Origin: Chloroflexota bacterium
GTDB taxonomy: Bacteria; Chloroflexota; Anaerolineae; Anaerolineales; Anaerolineaceae
DNA: 64,000 nt
Assembly: GCA_009773005.1 (NCBI GenBank)
Contig: WOUT01000001.1
Span: forward strand, 125,389-189,388
Direction of reading: 5' to 3'
Part shown: positions 18,252 to 26,298 of the stretch, in pieces
How the letters are laid out: every line of letters starts with the position of its first letter
Numbering within the stretch: position 1 is the stretch's first letter
Notes under the pieces: generated by a model
The model's input: only the letters and a program-made list of their open reading frames with translations
Told to the model about the DNA's origin: nothing
Databases searched by the model: none
Program-made: the position numbers and the translations under genes

Positions 18252-20108
18252 ATGGAAAAAGAACGTTCAGATATTCGGAATATTGCAATTATTGCTCACG
18301 TTGATCATGGTAAAACAACACTGGTTGACGGTTTACTGAAACAGGCCAGAGTATTTCGTGAAAACCAGAATATTGTCGAAAGGGTAATGGACTCGAATGC
18401 GCTTGAAAGAGAACGAGGAATCACTATCCTGGCAAAGAATACGGCAATTGTTATCCCGGATAAAAAACGGGGTGGGATGGTAAAAATTAATATTGTTGAC
18501 ACCCCGGGGCACGCTGATTTCGGTGGTGAGGTTGAGCGTGTCATGAACATGGTGGACGGCGTTCTTCTCCTGGTTGATGCTGCCGAGGGGCCGATGCCTC
18601 AAACCCGTTTTGTTTTAAAAAAAGCTCTTCAGATGGGGCACCGTGCAATAGTTGTAATAAACAAAATGGATCGTAAAGATGCAGATCATGAAAGGGCGGT
18701 TAATCTCACTTTTGATTTATTCATTGAGCTCGGTGCGTCCAATGAACAAGCAGATTTCCCTATCATATATGCAAATGCCATAACTCAACAAGCTGGAACA
18801 ACAAAAGACCTCGAGCCGGATCTGCAGCCATTATTCAATGCTATTCTTGATACTGTTCCGCCACCTAAAGTTGATGTAGATGCACCTCTTCAACTTTTAG
18901 TTACAAATCTTGGATATGATGAATATAGGGGCGTAACTGCTGTCGGAAGGATTCACGCGGGTAAAATGAAAGCTGGTGGTCCTGTTGCCAGAATTCAAAA
19001 AGATGGGAAAATTCTAAATGAACGAGCCAGATATCTTTATATATATCAAGGACTTGAAAAAGTTGAAGTGGAATCAGCAGAAGCTGGTGAAATCGTTGCG
19101 ATAGCAGGGTTGGAAGGCATCGCTATCGGCGAAACACTTGCCGACATCGAAAATCCTATTGCCTTGCCGGTCATTGAAGTAGAGGAACCAACTGTTCGAA
19201 TGACTTTTGGCGTCAATACATCTCCATTTACAGGCAAAGAGGGTAAGTGGGGAACTTCACGCAAACTTAGAGAACGGCTATTTGATGAACTGAAAAATAA
19301 TGTCGCATTGCGTGTAGAAGAAACTGAAAGTTCAGACACCTTTAAGGTGGCGGGCAGGGGAGAGCTACATTTAGCTATATTAATTGAAACTATGCGTCGC
19401 GAGGGTTATGAATTTCAAGTATCTCGACCAGAGGCAATTTTCAAAAAAGATGAAAGTGGTGAGGTGTTAGAACCTTTTGAAGAGTTGCATATCGAAACCA
19501 GCCCGGAAACTGTTGGTACTGTAGTTGAAATGCTGGGAAGCAGGCGTGGAAAAATGCTTGATATGATAAATAACCCGGATAACACGGTGCATTTACGATA
19601 TTTAGTTCCAACCAGAGGTTTGTTAGGCTTTCGGTATCAGTTCTTGACTGCTACCCGGGGTATGGGTACACTGAATTCATTATTTCATGAGTACTTACCA
19701 TTAGCAGGTCCAATCGTTTCAAGGTCGACTAGCTCAATCGTATCATGGGAAACGGGTCTGACGACAACATTTGGTCTAAAAAATGCAGAGGAACGAGGAG
19801 TATTATTCATAGGGGCTGGGGTTGATGTCTATGAAGGTATGGTGGTTGGGGAAACACAAAGGCCTGATGATTTATCAGTTAATGTTTGCAAGAAAAAACA
19901 TTTAACAAACATGAGATCTTCAAACAAGGATATTGAAATTAGATTGGTACCACCATTGAATATGAGCATCGACCAAGCAATCGAGTATTTGGCAGAAGAT
20001 GAATTATTGGAAGTTACACCATTAAACTTCAGGATCAGAAAAAGAATATTAAATACAGACGAACGCGGCAAACAAACAAAGAAAGCAAAAGAGTTATTAA
20101 CAGAATGA
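18252..20108 (+). CDS. typA: Ribosome-associated GTPase TypA/BipA
   Basis: TypA is a translational GTPase of the EF-G family, acting in 50S assembly and stress adaptation. The 618-residue product has G1 [11 protein letters not shown]2 with RERGITI, G3 [15 protein letters not shown] and G4 NKMDR. The later part holds the EF-G-like domains and the TypA-specific C-terminus ([18 protein letters not shown], then [11 protein letters not shown]). Length is standard. It stands alone between two non-coding stretches, upstream of the cold-shock gene. This pairing makes sense because TypA loss causes cold sensitivity in other bacteria. Confidence 0.96.
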   Translation: MEKERSDIRNIAIIAHVDHGKTTLVDGLLKQARVFRENQNIVERVMDSNALERERGITILAKNTAIVIPDKKRGGMVKINIVDTPGHADFGGEVERVMNMVDGVLLLVDAAEGPMPQTRFVLKKALQMGHRAIVVINKMDRKDADHERAVNLTFDLFIELGASNEQADFPIIYANAITQQAGTTKDLEPDLQPLFNAILDTVPPPKVDVDAPLQLLVTNLGYDEYRGVTAVGRIHAGKMKAGGPVARIQKDGKILNERARYLYIYQGLEKVEVESAEAGEIVAIAGLEGIAIGETLADIENPIALPVIEVEEPTVRMTFGVNTSPFTGKEGKWGTSRKLRERLFDELKNNVALRVEETESSDTFKVAGRGELHLAILIETMRREGYEFQVSRPEAIFKKDESGEVLEPFEELHIETSPETVGTVVEMLGSRRGKMLDMINNPDNTVHLRYLVPTRGLLGFRYQFLTATRGMGTLNSLFHEYLPLAGPIVSRSTSSIVSWETGLTTTFGLKNAEERGVLFIGAGVDVYEGMVVGETQRPDDLSVNVCKKKHLTNMRSSNKDIEIRLVPPLNMSIDQAIEYLAEDELLEVTPLNFRIRKRILNTDERGKQTKKAKELLTE

Positions 20109-20162
20109 ACGTAAATGGACTAACAAAAAATATGATTTATAAAAAATATTTTGGATAAACTT

Positions 20163-20215
20163 CTTATGCCATCACTTATGCCATCTGAAATTTTAAATTA
20201 AACACTTATGCCATC
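20163..20215 (+). repeat. Three direct copies of CTTATGCCATC
   Basis: The 11-mer CTTATGCCATC occurs at 20163-20173, 20175-20185 and 20205-20215, between typA and the cold-shock promoter. The first two are one base apart and the third is 19 bases further on. The last copy ends 5 bases before the -35 box, a position suited to a regulator-binding site. No coding function. Confidence 0.7.
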
Positions 20216-20219
20216 CTTA

Positions 20220-20248
20220 TTGACTTCTGGCAAGAAGTGTGATAAAGT
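20220..20248 (+). promoter_or_regulatory. Promoter of the cold-shock gene
   Basis: TTGACT (20220-20225) and TAAAGT (20243-20248) are 17 bp apart, a good sigma70-type pair. Transcription from about 20255 would give a leader of about 140 nt, as is usual for cspA-type mRNAs. Confidence 0.6.
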
Positions 20249-20293
20249 TATTTAAGTAGGATGCAAAGTAGTTCTTGTTGGATGTAATAAAAG

Positions 20294-20322
20294 ACAGCCC
20301 AAGGCGAAAGCTCCAGGGCTGT
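20294..20322 (+). promoter_or_regulatory. Hairpin in the cold-shock mRNA leader
   Basis: ACAGCCC and GGGCTGT enclose a smaller GGC-GAAA-GCT hairpin. A short T-rich stretch (TTATATTTG) follows, so it could be a weak terminator/attenuator or a thermosensing leader structure. The stem sequence is repeated in the terminator after the gene, which allows alternative pairing. Confidence 0.5.
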
Positions 20323-20393
20323 TTATATTTGACCGCTCCGAGAGAACGAAACAATCCTAAAAAATAGTAAGTTTTGCTATAGGAGGCAAAAAA

Positions 20394-20606
20394 ATGTCAG
20401 AACGTATCATCGGCACGGTCAAATGGTTTAACGGAACCAAAGGCTACGGTTTCATCTCCCGCGAGGGTGGAGAGGATGTATTCGTACATTTCTCTGCAAT
20501 CCAGGGTGATGGCTATCGCAATCTCGAAGAAGGTCAGAAGGTTGAATTTGTAATCGAAAAAGGCCCCAAAGGTCTTCAGGCCAGCAATGTAACAATTGTA
20601 AATTAG
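20394..20606 (+). CDS. Cold-shock protein (CspA family)
   Basis: The 70-residue single cold-shock domain has RNP1 KGYGFI and RNP2 VFVHF on an OB-fold, starting with [14 protein letters not shown]. It binds single-stranded RNA/DNA as an RNA chaperone. AGGAGG lies eight bases before the ATG, one of the strongest ribosome-binding sites in the window. A long structured leader and its own terminator make it a single-gene unit. Confidence 0.96.
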   Translation: MSERIIGTVKWFNGTKGYGFISREGGEDVFVHFSAIQGDGYRNLEEGQKVEFVIEKGPKGLQASNVTIVN

Positions 20607-20622
20607 TTTACATGCCATTTGA

Positions 20623-20656
20623 AACAGCCCCTGAGATTTAGGGGCTGTTTTTTTTA
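20623..20656 (+). terminator. Rho-independent terminator of the cold-shock gene
   Basis: AACAGCCCC and GGGGCTGTT flank a short loop and are followed by eight or more T. The hairpin overlaps the last codons of the convergent recombinase gene, whose stop is at 20638. Confidence 0.9.
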
Positions 20657-21630
20657 TCTTCAATGGCATTCCAATATCCTTTATCCAACTCATCATCAGA
20701 TAAATGCGCATAACGTTGCGTTACCGCAATATTTTTATGACGAGCCAGTTCTTGAGCTAGTTTGAGGTTACCAGAAGCTCTTAGAACACGAGTGACAAAA
20801 TAATGTCTAAAAGAATGAGGGGTAATCGAACCAATAGCTTCAGGTCCTAAAAGGTCACGAACTCTGTTTGTGACAATATTTCTACCAGAGGTTGTTGTAA
20901 TTGGTTTAATTTTGTTACCAGCTCCACGATCATGCCGGGCAAAAAGAGGTAGAGCAGATAAAGGTGTTTTTGTGCCACCATCCAGTTTTGTTCTGGTTTT
21001 TAGATATTCCTGCAATGCTTCAGTACTGCGTGTAGAAAACCGGATGATGTCCTGGCGGTTGCCTTTGCCTATGATCATGGCTTTGCCTTCGTTCCAGTCG
21101 AGATCACCGCGGCGTAAACCACAAGCTTCGTGCACGCGCAATCCTGTATCAGCCAGTGTAAGCAAAAAGGCTCGATCACGAAGTTTGATCAGACGGTCGA
21201 CTTCAGTTTCAGATATCAGGAATTCTGGCTCGCTGATCTTTTTCAAAATCATATCAATCGCCGATGCAGGAAATTGTGGAAGTCTTTGACCAGGGCGCCT
21301 CGCTCTTTGTTGAATGAGAAGTTTGATGCGCGGTAGGTTAATAAGAGAGGCGTTTTCTGCCGCCAGATAGGCAAAGAAACCTGATACAGCCGTCAGATAT
21401 AAACGTTCAGTTGTGGCAGCGTGATTTTTTAGTGCGACTGCCATTAACACGATGGAGTCTTCTTGCAAATCATTAATGGGGGTTGTATCAGGATCAATTT
21501 TATTTAGGCGCAGGGTGTCAAGGTAGAATTTCAACGCATTGGCATATGTAGAGGCAGTATGCGGGCTACGCGCCATTTTGACTGACATTAAGTATTTCTC
21601 TACTAGAGAAGTAATTGATAGAATTGTCAT
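20638..21630 (-). CDS. Tyrosine recombinase (XerC/XerD family)
   Basis: The 330-residue product has an N-terminal SAM-like core-binding domain (about 5-105) and a catalytic domain with all expected residues: Arg165 (DTGLRVHEA), Lys189 (GKGNRQD), His272 and Arg275 (PHSFRHYF), His298 (ARHKN) and nucleophile Tyr307 (VTQRYAHLS). AAGGAAG precedes the ATG. It may be the chromosomal dimer-resolving recombinase or the integrase of a small accessory insertion. Its 3' end lies within the cold-shock terminator, a common place for an attachment site. No flanking duplicate was found. Confidence 0.9.
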   Translation of the reverse strand: MTILSITSLVEKYLMSVKMARSPHTASTYANALKFYLDTLRLNKIDPDTTPINDLQEDSIVLMAVALKNHAATTERLYLTAVSGFFAYLAAENASLINLPRIKLLIQQRARRPGQRLPQFPASAIDMILKKISEPEFLISETEVDRLIKLRDRAFLLTLADTGLRVHEACGLRRGDLDWNEGKAMIIGKGNRQDIIRFSTRSTEALQEYLKTRTKLDGGTKTPLSALPLFARHDRGAGNKIKPITTTSGRNIVTNRVRDLLGPEAIGSITPHSFRHYFVTRVLRASGNLKLAQELARHKNIAVTQRYAHLSDDELDKGYWNAIEDKKNSP

Positions 21631-21869
21631 TATTCTTCCTTTTTCAATATTATATCATGCTTATGATAATAATACTTATCGAAACCTTAATGTTATTATA
21701 TGATGAATCCCCTCTTTTTTCAATAAGTTCATAGGGATTGAATCACAACAATAATACATAACAGTGCAAAAATATTTATTAAATGAAAACAAGCAGTTTT
21801 ATGAATATTAGTCAAGGATACCCCCCCTGCCCCTGTAAAGGTTTAAGTTCTTGCCCTTTTCTGGTGTAG
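21631..21869. other. AT-rich intergenic stretch upstream of the recombinase
   Basis: About 240 bases without a gene. It contains the palindrome TATCATgcttATGATA just upstream of the recombinase start, which could be an operator or recombinase-binding site, and a C-rich run near 21825. Nothing else is recognisable. Confidence 0.4.
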
Positions 21870-22328
21870 TTACTTGGATAAAAACGCAATGACCGCCATG
21901 ACGATCCCCACACCCATTAAAAGGATACCAATGATTAAGCTCAGCACCGCCCCTTGAACCTCGGTTTCAAGGGCAACGTCCTCTGGTTTGTCCGGGTTGT
22001 AATGCACAATTACCTGCTGGTTTACCGGGTACCGCGCGATGATACTATCGCTCTTCTTGCGATTAAAAGCATTTGCGCCAAAGGCTATCCTGTTACCCCT
22101 GTAGTCCTGCCCCATAATGGTATATTGATACTCAACAAAAGGCTTGTAACTGGTGCTTGTCCTCCTGTCACTATCCATACTTGTATGGATATCGACACGT
22201 GAGGAGAGGATCACACCCGGAATGGTCGGCCAGGATTGCGCAGCTTTTGACCTTTTTTTTGAGGTGATGCTTATGATCACAAAAACCAATCCAAAAAATA
22301 TAAAAACACCATAGACGATCGGTGACAT
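21870..22328 (-). CDS. DUF3592 membrane protein
   Basis: The 152-residue product has an N-terminal membrane helix (about 4-24), a soluble beta-rich middle (WPTIPGVILSSRV, FVEYQYTIMGQDYRGNRI, VNQQVIVHYNPDKPEDVALE) and a C-terminal helix (about 125-150). This layout and the VxYNPxxPxxA pattern are typical of DUF3592, whose function is unknown. It lies between the recombinase and a lipoprotein, all on the minus strand. Confidence 0.85.
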   Translation of the reverse strand: MSPIVYGVFIFFGLVFVIISITSKKRSKAAQSWPTIPGVILSSRVDIHTSMDSDRRTSTSYKPFVEYQYTIMGQDYRGNRIAFGANAFNRKKSDSIIARYPVNQQVIVHYNPDKPEDVALETEVQGAVLSLIIGILLMGVGIVMAVIAFLSK

Positions 22329-22417
22329 TTTAGATCCTCCTCATTATTCAGGAATGGTGAACGATACAACAAAAACCAGCGATTGCGAAACGACAATCCA
22401 TCTCTAAAGCTGTTGCA

Positions 22418-23074
22418 CTATGGATAAACGCACTTGGTCCAGGAGGGGATAACATAATCATCCGGTGTCATCTTCAGGGTGACAAGTCCTTCAATAACGG
22501 TATAAGCCTCCCCACTTGAACGAAAAACATGCGCGGGAAAAACTGTGATCAGGTCATCACCAAGACCGTCAGGAAGGGGGACGTCACCCAACATGCTGTC
22601 GTGCAGAACTTTTATTTGGGAAAACGCAAAGTGAGTATCAACCTGTAATGTGAGTTCGCATTTAGGGTAGGGAGAAAATTGGGTATTGAAGGTATAGGTT
22701 ACCGGTATAATTGCGGTTGTACTGGCTGACCCAATAACCCCTGTGCGGATTAACTCAACATCGCATACAACTTCTTCGTATGCTTTTTTATTTTTACTGA
22801 CAAGTTTTGGAAAATTTTCATAAAACTGCATCCAGATCGTGTGCGTGGTATCGCAATTGATATAGGATAAGCCATCAGTGAACGAATTGACAATATTTAA
22901 GGTGATAGAACCCACCTCTTCTTCATCGGCAGGTTGAAAAACTTCCTCAGTCATTATGATTTCTTCTTCCGGGTCAGGAACATCAGGAACTGGCACTTGA
23001 ACCTTGCGGTCGCATGCGTTGGTCAATAGAAACAGCGCAGCAACCAGCAGCCAAATGATGGTTTTGCCTCCCAT
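22418..23074 (-). CDS. Predicted lipoprotein of unknown function
   Basis: The 218-residue product has a signal peptide with lipobox LLTNAC (Cys about 21), a proline/acid-rich linker (VPVPDVPDPEEE) and a globular part of about 160 residues without a recognised motif. It would be anchored outside the cytoplasmic membrane. It may share a transcript with the DUF3592 gene, 89 bases downstream. It could be a lineage-specific surface protein. Confidence 0.75.
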   Translation of the reverse strand: MGGKTIIWLLVAALFLLTNACDRKVQVPVPDVPDPEEEIIMTEEVFQPADEEEVGSITLNIVNSFTDGLSYINCDTTHTIWMQFYENFPKLVSKNKKAYEEVVCDVELIRTGVIGSASTTAIIPVTYTFNTQFSPYPKCELTLQVDTHFAFSQIKVLHDSMLGDVPLPDGLGDDLITVFPAHVFRSSGEAYTVIEGLVTLKMTPDDYVIPSWTKCVYP

Positions 23075-23177
23075 TTTCCCTCCCTTCTTTCTATACTAGT
23101 ATACAACCTTGAAATTGAGAATGCAACACCAGTCGCCTTGCTCACTCCTAAAAAAGAGCCGCGCAAATGATCCAAGT

Positions 23178-23202
23178 AAGGGGCGGTTCCAAACCGCCCC
23201 TT
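23178..23202. repeat. Perfect GC-rich palindrome
   Basis: AAGGGGCGGTT and AACCGCCCCTT form an 11-bp perfect stem with a 3-base loop in a non-coding stretch between the lipoprotein and the larA-like gene. No T run follows on either strand, so it is not a classic terminator. It could be a REP-like element or an operator. The rest of 23075-23360 shows nothing recognisable. Confidence 0.6.
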
Positions 23203-23360
23203 AGAATTTGTTGGGGGATGGTTCTGTTATACCCTTCGCAATATCCAGGTTTATTACCATTTCGTAGAGTACTGATCTATTCACCACTTGGATGCCTTAT
23301 ATCGTGTAGAATTATGAAGTATAGAAACTATTATTAACTACTATTAGCTCAGGGTTTATT

Positions 23361-24644
23361 ATGAATAACAAGTTTACCCTTCCCTACGGAAAAACTTCAC
23401 TCACCTTTGAACTGAAGAGTAAATGGAATCCAGTTCTCATTTTGCCAAAGCAAATTCATGCAAATGAGGATGCTGAATTTCTTGTAGATTATGCTATACG
23501 CAATCCGTTATTAAATTGCGGACTACCCCCTTTAGTAGCTGATTCGACAAAGGTCGTGATAACGATCAATGATAAAACCAGGCCAGTTCCAAACGATTTA
23601 CTATTTCCCCCCTTGCTTAGAGAATTGCATCGAATTGGGGTGAAGAATGCAAATATTACATTCCTGATCGCGACGGGAACTCATGTTCCGATGCAAGAAA
23701 ATGAATTTCACCTTTTGATAAACAAAAATATCGTTAGCCAATATCGAATCCTTTCACATGATTGTGATGATGAATCTAATCTTGTTTTCAAAGGGATTAG
23801 CCATTTTAGTACAAATATATATGTGAATAAGGTATTTGATGATGCGGACATTAAGATTGTTGTAGGAGATATTGAACCTCACCATTTTGCGGGTTTTTCT
23901 GGAGGCGCAAAAAGTGCGGCCATTGGTGTTTGTGGCAGAAACACCATAAACCAAAATCATTCCCTGCTGCTCGACCCCAGATGTTTTGTAGGAAACTATG
24001 AAAACAACCCATTGCGCCAGGATATCGAAGAAATTGGAGCCTTAATTGGCGTCGACCTGGCCTTAAACGCCATTTTGAATGAACAAAAAGTAATCGTAAA
24101 GGTCTTTTTTGGAAAACCTTTGGATGTGATAAAAGAAGGCGTTAAAGTCATTAGAAAAAAAGCCTTTATTAAGATCGATCACAAATTCGATCTGGTTATT
24201 GCTTCTGCAGGTGGTTATCCAAAAGATATTAATCTATATCAGGCTCAAAAAGCATTGACACACGCTTCTCTTTTTTGTAAAAATGGCGGAACAGTCATTT
24301 TAGCTGCAGCCTGCAACGAAGGTGTCGGCAGTCAGTCGTATTCGAAATTTATGGAAGGCGTCAACAGCCATCAGCAAGCAATAGACAAATTTACAAAGAC
24401 AGGTTTCAGTGTTGGTCCACATAAGGCTTTTCAATTTGCTATGATAGCAAAAAGAGTCAAATTTCGATTGTTTTCTGAAATTGAACCTTCAACTCTAGAA
24501 AAATTGCTTATTAAACCAGTTTCGATGATGGAGCATGATATAAAATCATTATTGAGCAATTTATCAGAAGATACACGCATAGCAGTGATTCCTTATGCCA
24601 CAGCCACGATTCCGGTTATTAAAGGAGATTCTGATGGAAACTAA
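23361..24644 (+). CDS. LarA-family (DUF2088) protein, lactate racemase-like
   Basis: LarA proteins are racemases or epimerases of 2-hydroxy acids that use a nickel-pincer nucleotide covalently bound to a lysine. The 427-residue product has the N-terminal domain with TRPVPNDLLFPPLL, ATGTHVPM, and the signature HHFAGFSGGAKSAAIG, holding the histidines and lysine expected for cofactor binding. The C-terminal domain follows. No larB, larC or larE gene is nearby, so cofactor supply must come from elsewhere. The gene overlaps the next one by 11 bases. The actual substrate is open. Confidence 0.87.
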   Translation: MNNKFTLPYGKTSLTFELKSKWNPVLILPKQIHANEDAEFLVDYAIRNPLLNCGLPPLVADSTKVVITINDKTRPVPNDLLFPPLLRELHRIGVKNANITFLIATGTHVPMQENEFHLLINKNIVSQYRILSHDCDDESNLVFKGISHFSTNIYVNKVFDDADIKIVVGDIEPHHFAGFSGGAKSAAIGVCGRNTINQNHSLLLDPRCFVGNYENNPLRQDIEEIGALIGVDLALNAILNEQKVIVKVFFGKPLDVIKEGVKVIRKKAFIKIDHKFDLVIASAGGYPKDINLYQAQKALTHASLFCKNGGTVILAAACNEGVGSQSYSKFMEGVNSHQQAIDKFTKTGFSVGPHKAFQFAMIAKRVKFRLFSEIEPSTLEKLLIKPVSMMEHDIKSLLSNLSEDTRIAVIPYATATIPVIKGDSDGN

Positions 24645-25398
24645 ACCACCTATCTTTCAAAATCCCCAAATGGATGGGAGTTCATTCTATTGGGAGGGTA
24701 AACTCAATAACAAAGTTGGCATATTGCTTTTCCATGGTTTTACCGCCACAACTGTAGAAGTAAGACCAGTTGCAAAATTCCTTAATGTCCAAGGTTACAC
24801 AGTTATGGGGCCATTATTACCGGGGCATGGCGTCTCGCCCCAAGACTTAAATCGCGTAACCTATCTAGATTGGGTCAGGGCTGGAGAAAACGCATTAATT
24901 GAATTGAAAATAAAACATGAAAAAGTTTTCGTTCTAGGTGAATCGATGGGCGGACTCTTATCATTGTGGTTATCTGCCGTATATCCTGATTTTATTAGGG
25001 GATTATTGTTATTTGCACCTGCCCTTAAGATCCCCGGGCTTTGGAAATCTAACATTTTCTGGCCGTTTGTTGAAACAAAATTAAAAAATAATATCGACCT
25101 CTCAAGTCCCTGGCAAGGTTTTAACGTTGTTCCTTTACGGGCAGCATCTCAATTGAACCGTTTCCAATTACAAGTCTTGAAAAAATTACCGATGGTAACA
25201 ACACCAATGATTATCTTTCAAGGAAAGTTGGATAAAACGATAGACTCATCAAGTTCTGTTGAAGTATTAGAGCGTGCCGGCTCCAAATCCAAGCAACTTG
25301 TCTGGTTGGAAGAGTCTTCGCATTGCATATTATTGGATAAACAATTGGCTGAGGCTCAAACAATAAGCCTGGATTTTATCAAGAAACTGGGGGGATGA
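24634..25398 (+). CDS. Alpha/beta hydrolase, carboxylesterase/monoacylglycerol lipase type
   Basis: The 254-residue product shows FHGFTATTVEVRPVA (oxyanion loop), LPGHG, nucleophile Ser in LGESMGG, the acid Asp in FQGKLDKTID and the His in EESSHCILLD. This matches Est30-like carboxylesterases of about 250 residues. The track start (24595) lies inside larA. The ATG at 24634, preceded by AAAGGAGA, is the better choice and overlaps the larA-like stop. It probably cleaves short-chain esters in the cytoplasm. Confidence 0.88.
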   Translation: METKPPIFQNPQMDGSSFYWEGKLNNKVGILLFHGFTATTVEVRPVAKFLNVQGYTVMGPLLPGHGVSPQDLNRVTYLDWVRAGENALIELKIKHEKVFVLGESMGGLLSLWLSAVYPDFIRGLLLFAPALKIPGLWKSNIFWPFVETKLKNNIDLSSPWQGFNVVPLRAASQLNRFQLQVLKKLPMVTTPMIIFQGKLDKTIDSSSSVEVLERAGSKSKQLVWLEESSHCILLDKQLAEAQTISLDFIKKLGG

Positions 25399-25471
25399 AA
25401 CACGCGCCCTCTTGAACTTTGTTTAAGGTTATAATATATGGTTATCCGTAGACAGACCAAATGGAGAAAAA

Positions 25472-25816
25472 ATGGAAAAATCCAAAATGCCCATCGGTAA
25501 AACAACAATATCCCCTGAGGTGCTTGTTTCGATAGTTCTGCTTGCAACAATGAGCGTAGAGGGCGTTAGCCGATTAACTCCTGGACCTCGCGATATGAAT
25601 ACTCTGTTTAAAAAAGGGTTAACTGAAGGGGTTGGAATTACTGTCGAGGATAATGTTGTTTATACTGATATCTATGTAGTATTAAAAAAAGATGTTAAAG
25701 TTCGCGATGTTTGCAGGCAGGTCCAGAGTCAGGTATCACGCTCGATTTCAGAAATGGTAGGCATGGAAATTGGTAGGGTTAATGTCCATGTCGAAGATAT
25801 TGACTTTACAGAATAG
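25472..25816 (+). CDS. Asp23/Gls24 family protein
   Basis: The 114-residue product has the family's two-part pattern: TTISPEVLVSIVLLATMSVEGVSR, then GVGITVEDNVVYTDIYVVLK and VREVCRQVQ-type helices, ending IGRVNVHVEDIDF. Family members are linked to the cell envelope and alkaline stress. It precedes nusB by 12 bases, the same order as yqhY-nusB in Firmicutes, which supports the assignment. Its own biochemical role is unknown. Confidence 0.88.
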   Translation: MEKSKMPIGKTTISPEVLVSIVLLATMSVEGVSRLTPGPRDMNTLFKKGLTEGVGITVEDNVVYTDIYVVLKKDVKVRDVCRQVQSQVSRSISEMVGMEIGRVNVHVEDIDFTE

Positions 25817-25828
25817 CAGAAGAAACTT

Positions 25829-26260
25829 ATGAAATCTCGTACCAAGGCTCGTGGTATCGCCTTGCAAGTACTTTATGAATATGATTTAACCGGGCACCCA
25901 CTGGGGGACTCGTTGGAAACCCGATTCGCAGAAGAAGTTCTGGATGACCAGCTTCTTTCTTTTTCACGACAGATTGTAACAGGTGTTATTCCATTAATTT
26001 CTCACCTTGATGATGTTATTGCTGAACACGCGCCTGAGTGGCCGCTAGAACAAGTAGCAGTGATCGACAGGAACATCTTGCGAATTGCCCTTTGGGAATT
26101 CGCTGTGGCAAAGATTACGCCAATAAAGGTAGCAATTAATGAAGCGATTGAACTAGCCAAAATCTTTGGATCAGACAGCTCATCACGTTTTGTAAATGGT
26201 GTATTAGGCAGTTTGGTTAACCACCTTACCGAAATTCAAAATCGTTTTTCGAAGAAGTAA
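25829..26260 (+). CDS. nusB: Transcription antitermination factor NusB
   Basis: NusB with NusE binds boxA RNA in rRNA leaders. The 143-residue product starts [19 protein letters not shown] and has the C-terminal [21 protein letters not shown] followed by [14 protein letters not shown] and [10 protein letters not shown], all typical. It follows the Asp23 gene closely and is 5-40 bases before the lipoprotein gene. Confidence 0.95.
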   Translation: MKSRTKARGIALQVLYEYDLTGHPLGDSLETRFAEEVLDDQLLSFSRQIVTGVIPLISHLDDVIAEHAPEWPLEQVAVIDRNILRIALWEFAVAKITPIKVAINEAIELAKIFGSDSSSRFVNGVLGSLVNHLTEIQNRFSKK

Positions 26261-26298
26261 GTGTTTTGGCGTCAAAAGAATATTATCGGGTGGATACT

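Noticed and set aside
20163-20215. Three short direct repeats as a CRISPR remnant
   Set aside because: The units are only 11 bases with 1- and 19-base spacing, and no cas genes are present. A protein-binding site is more likely.
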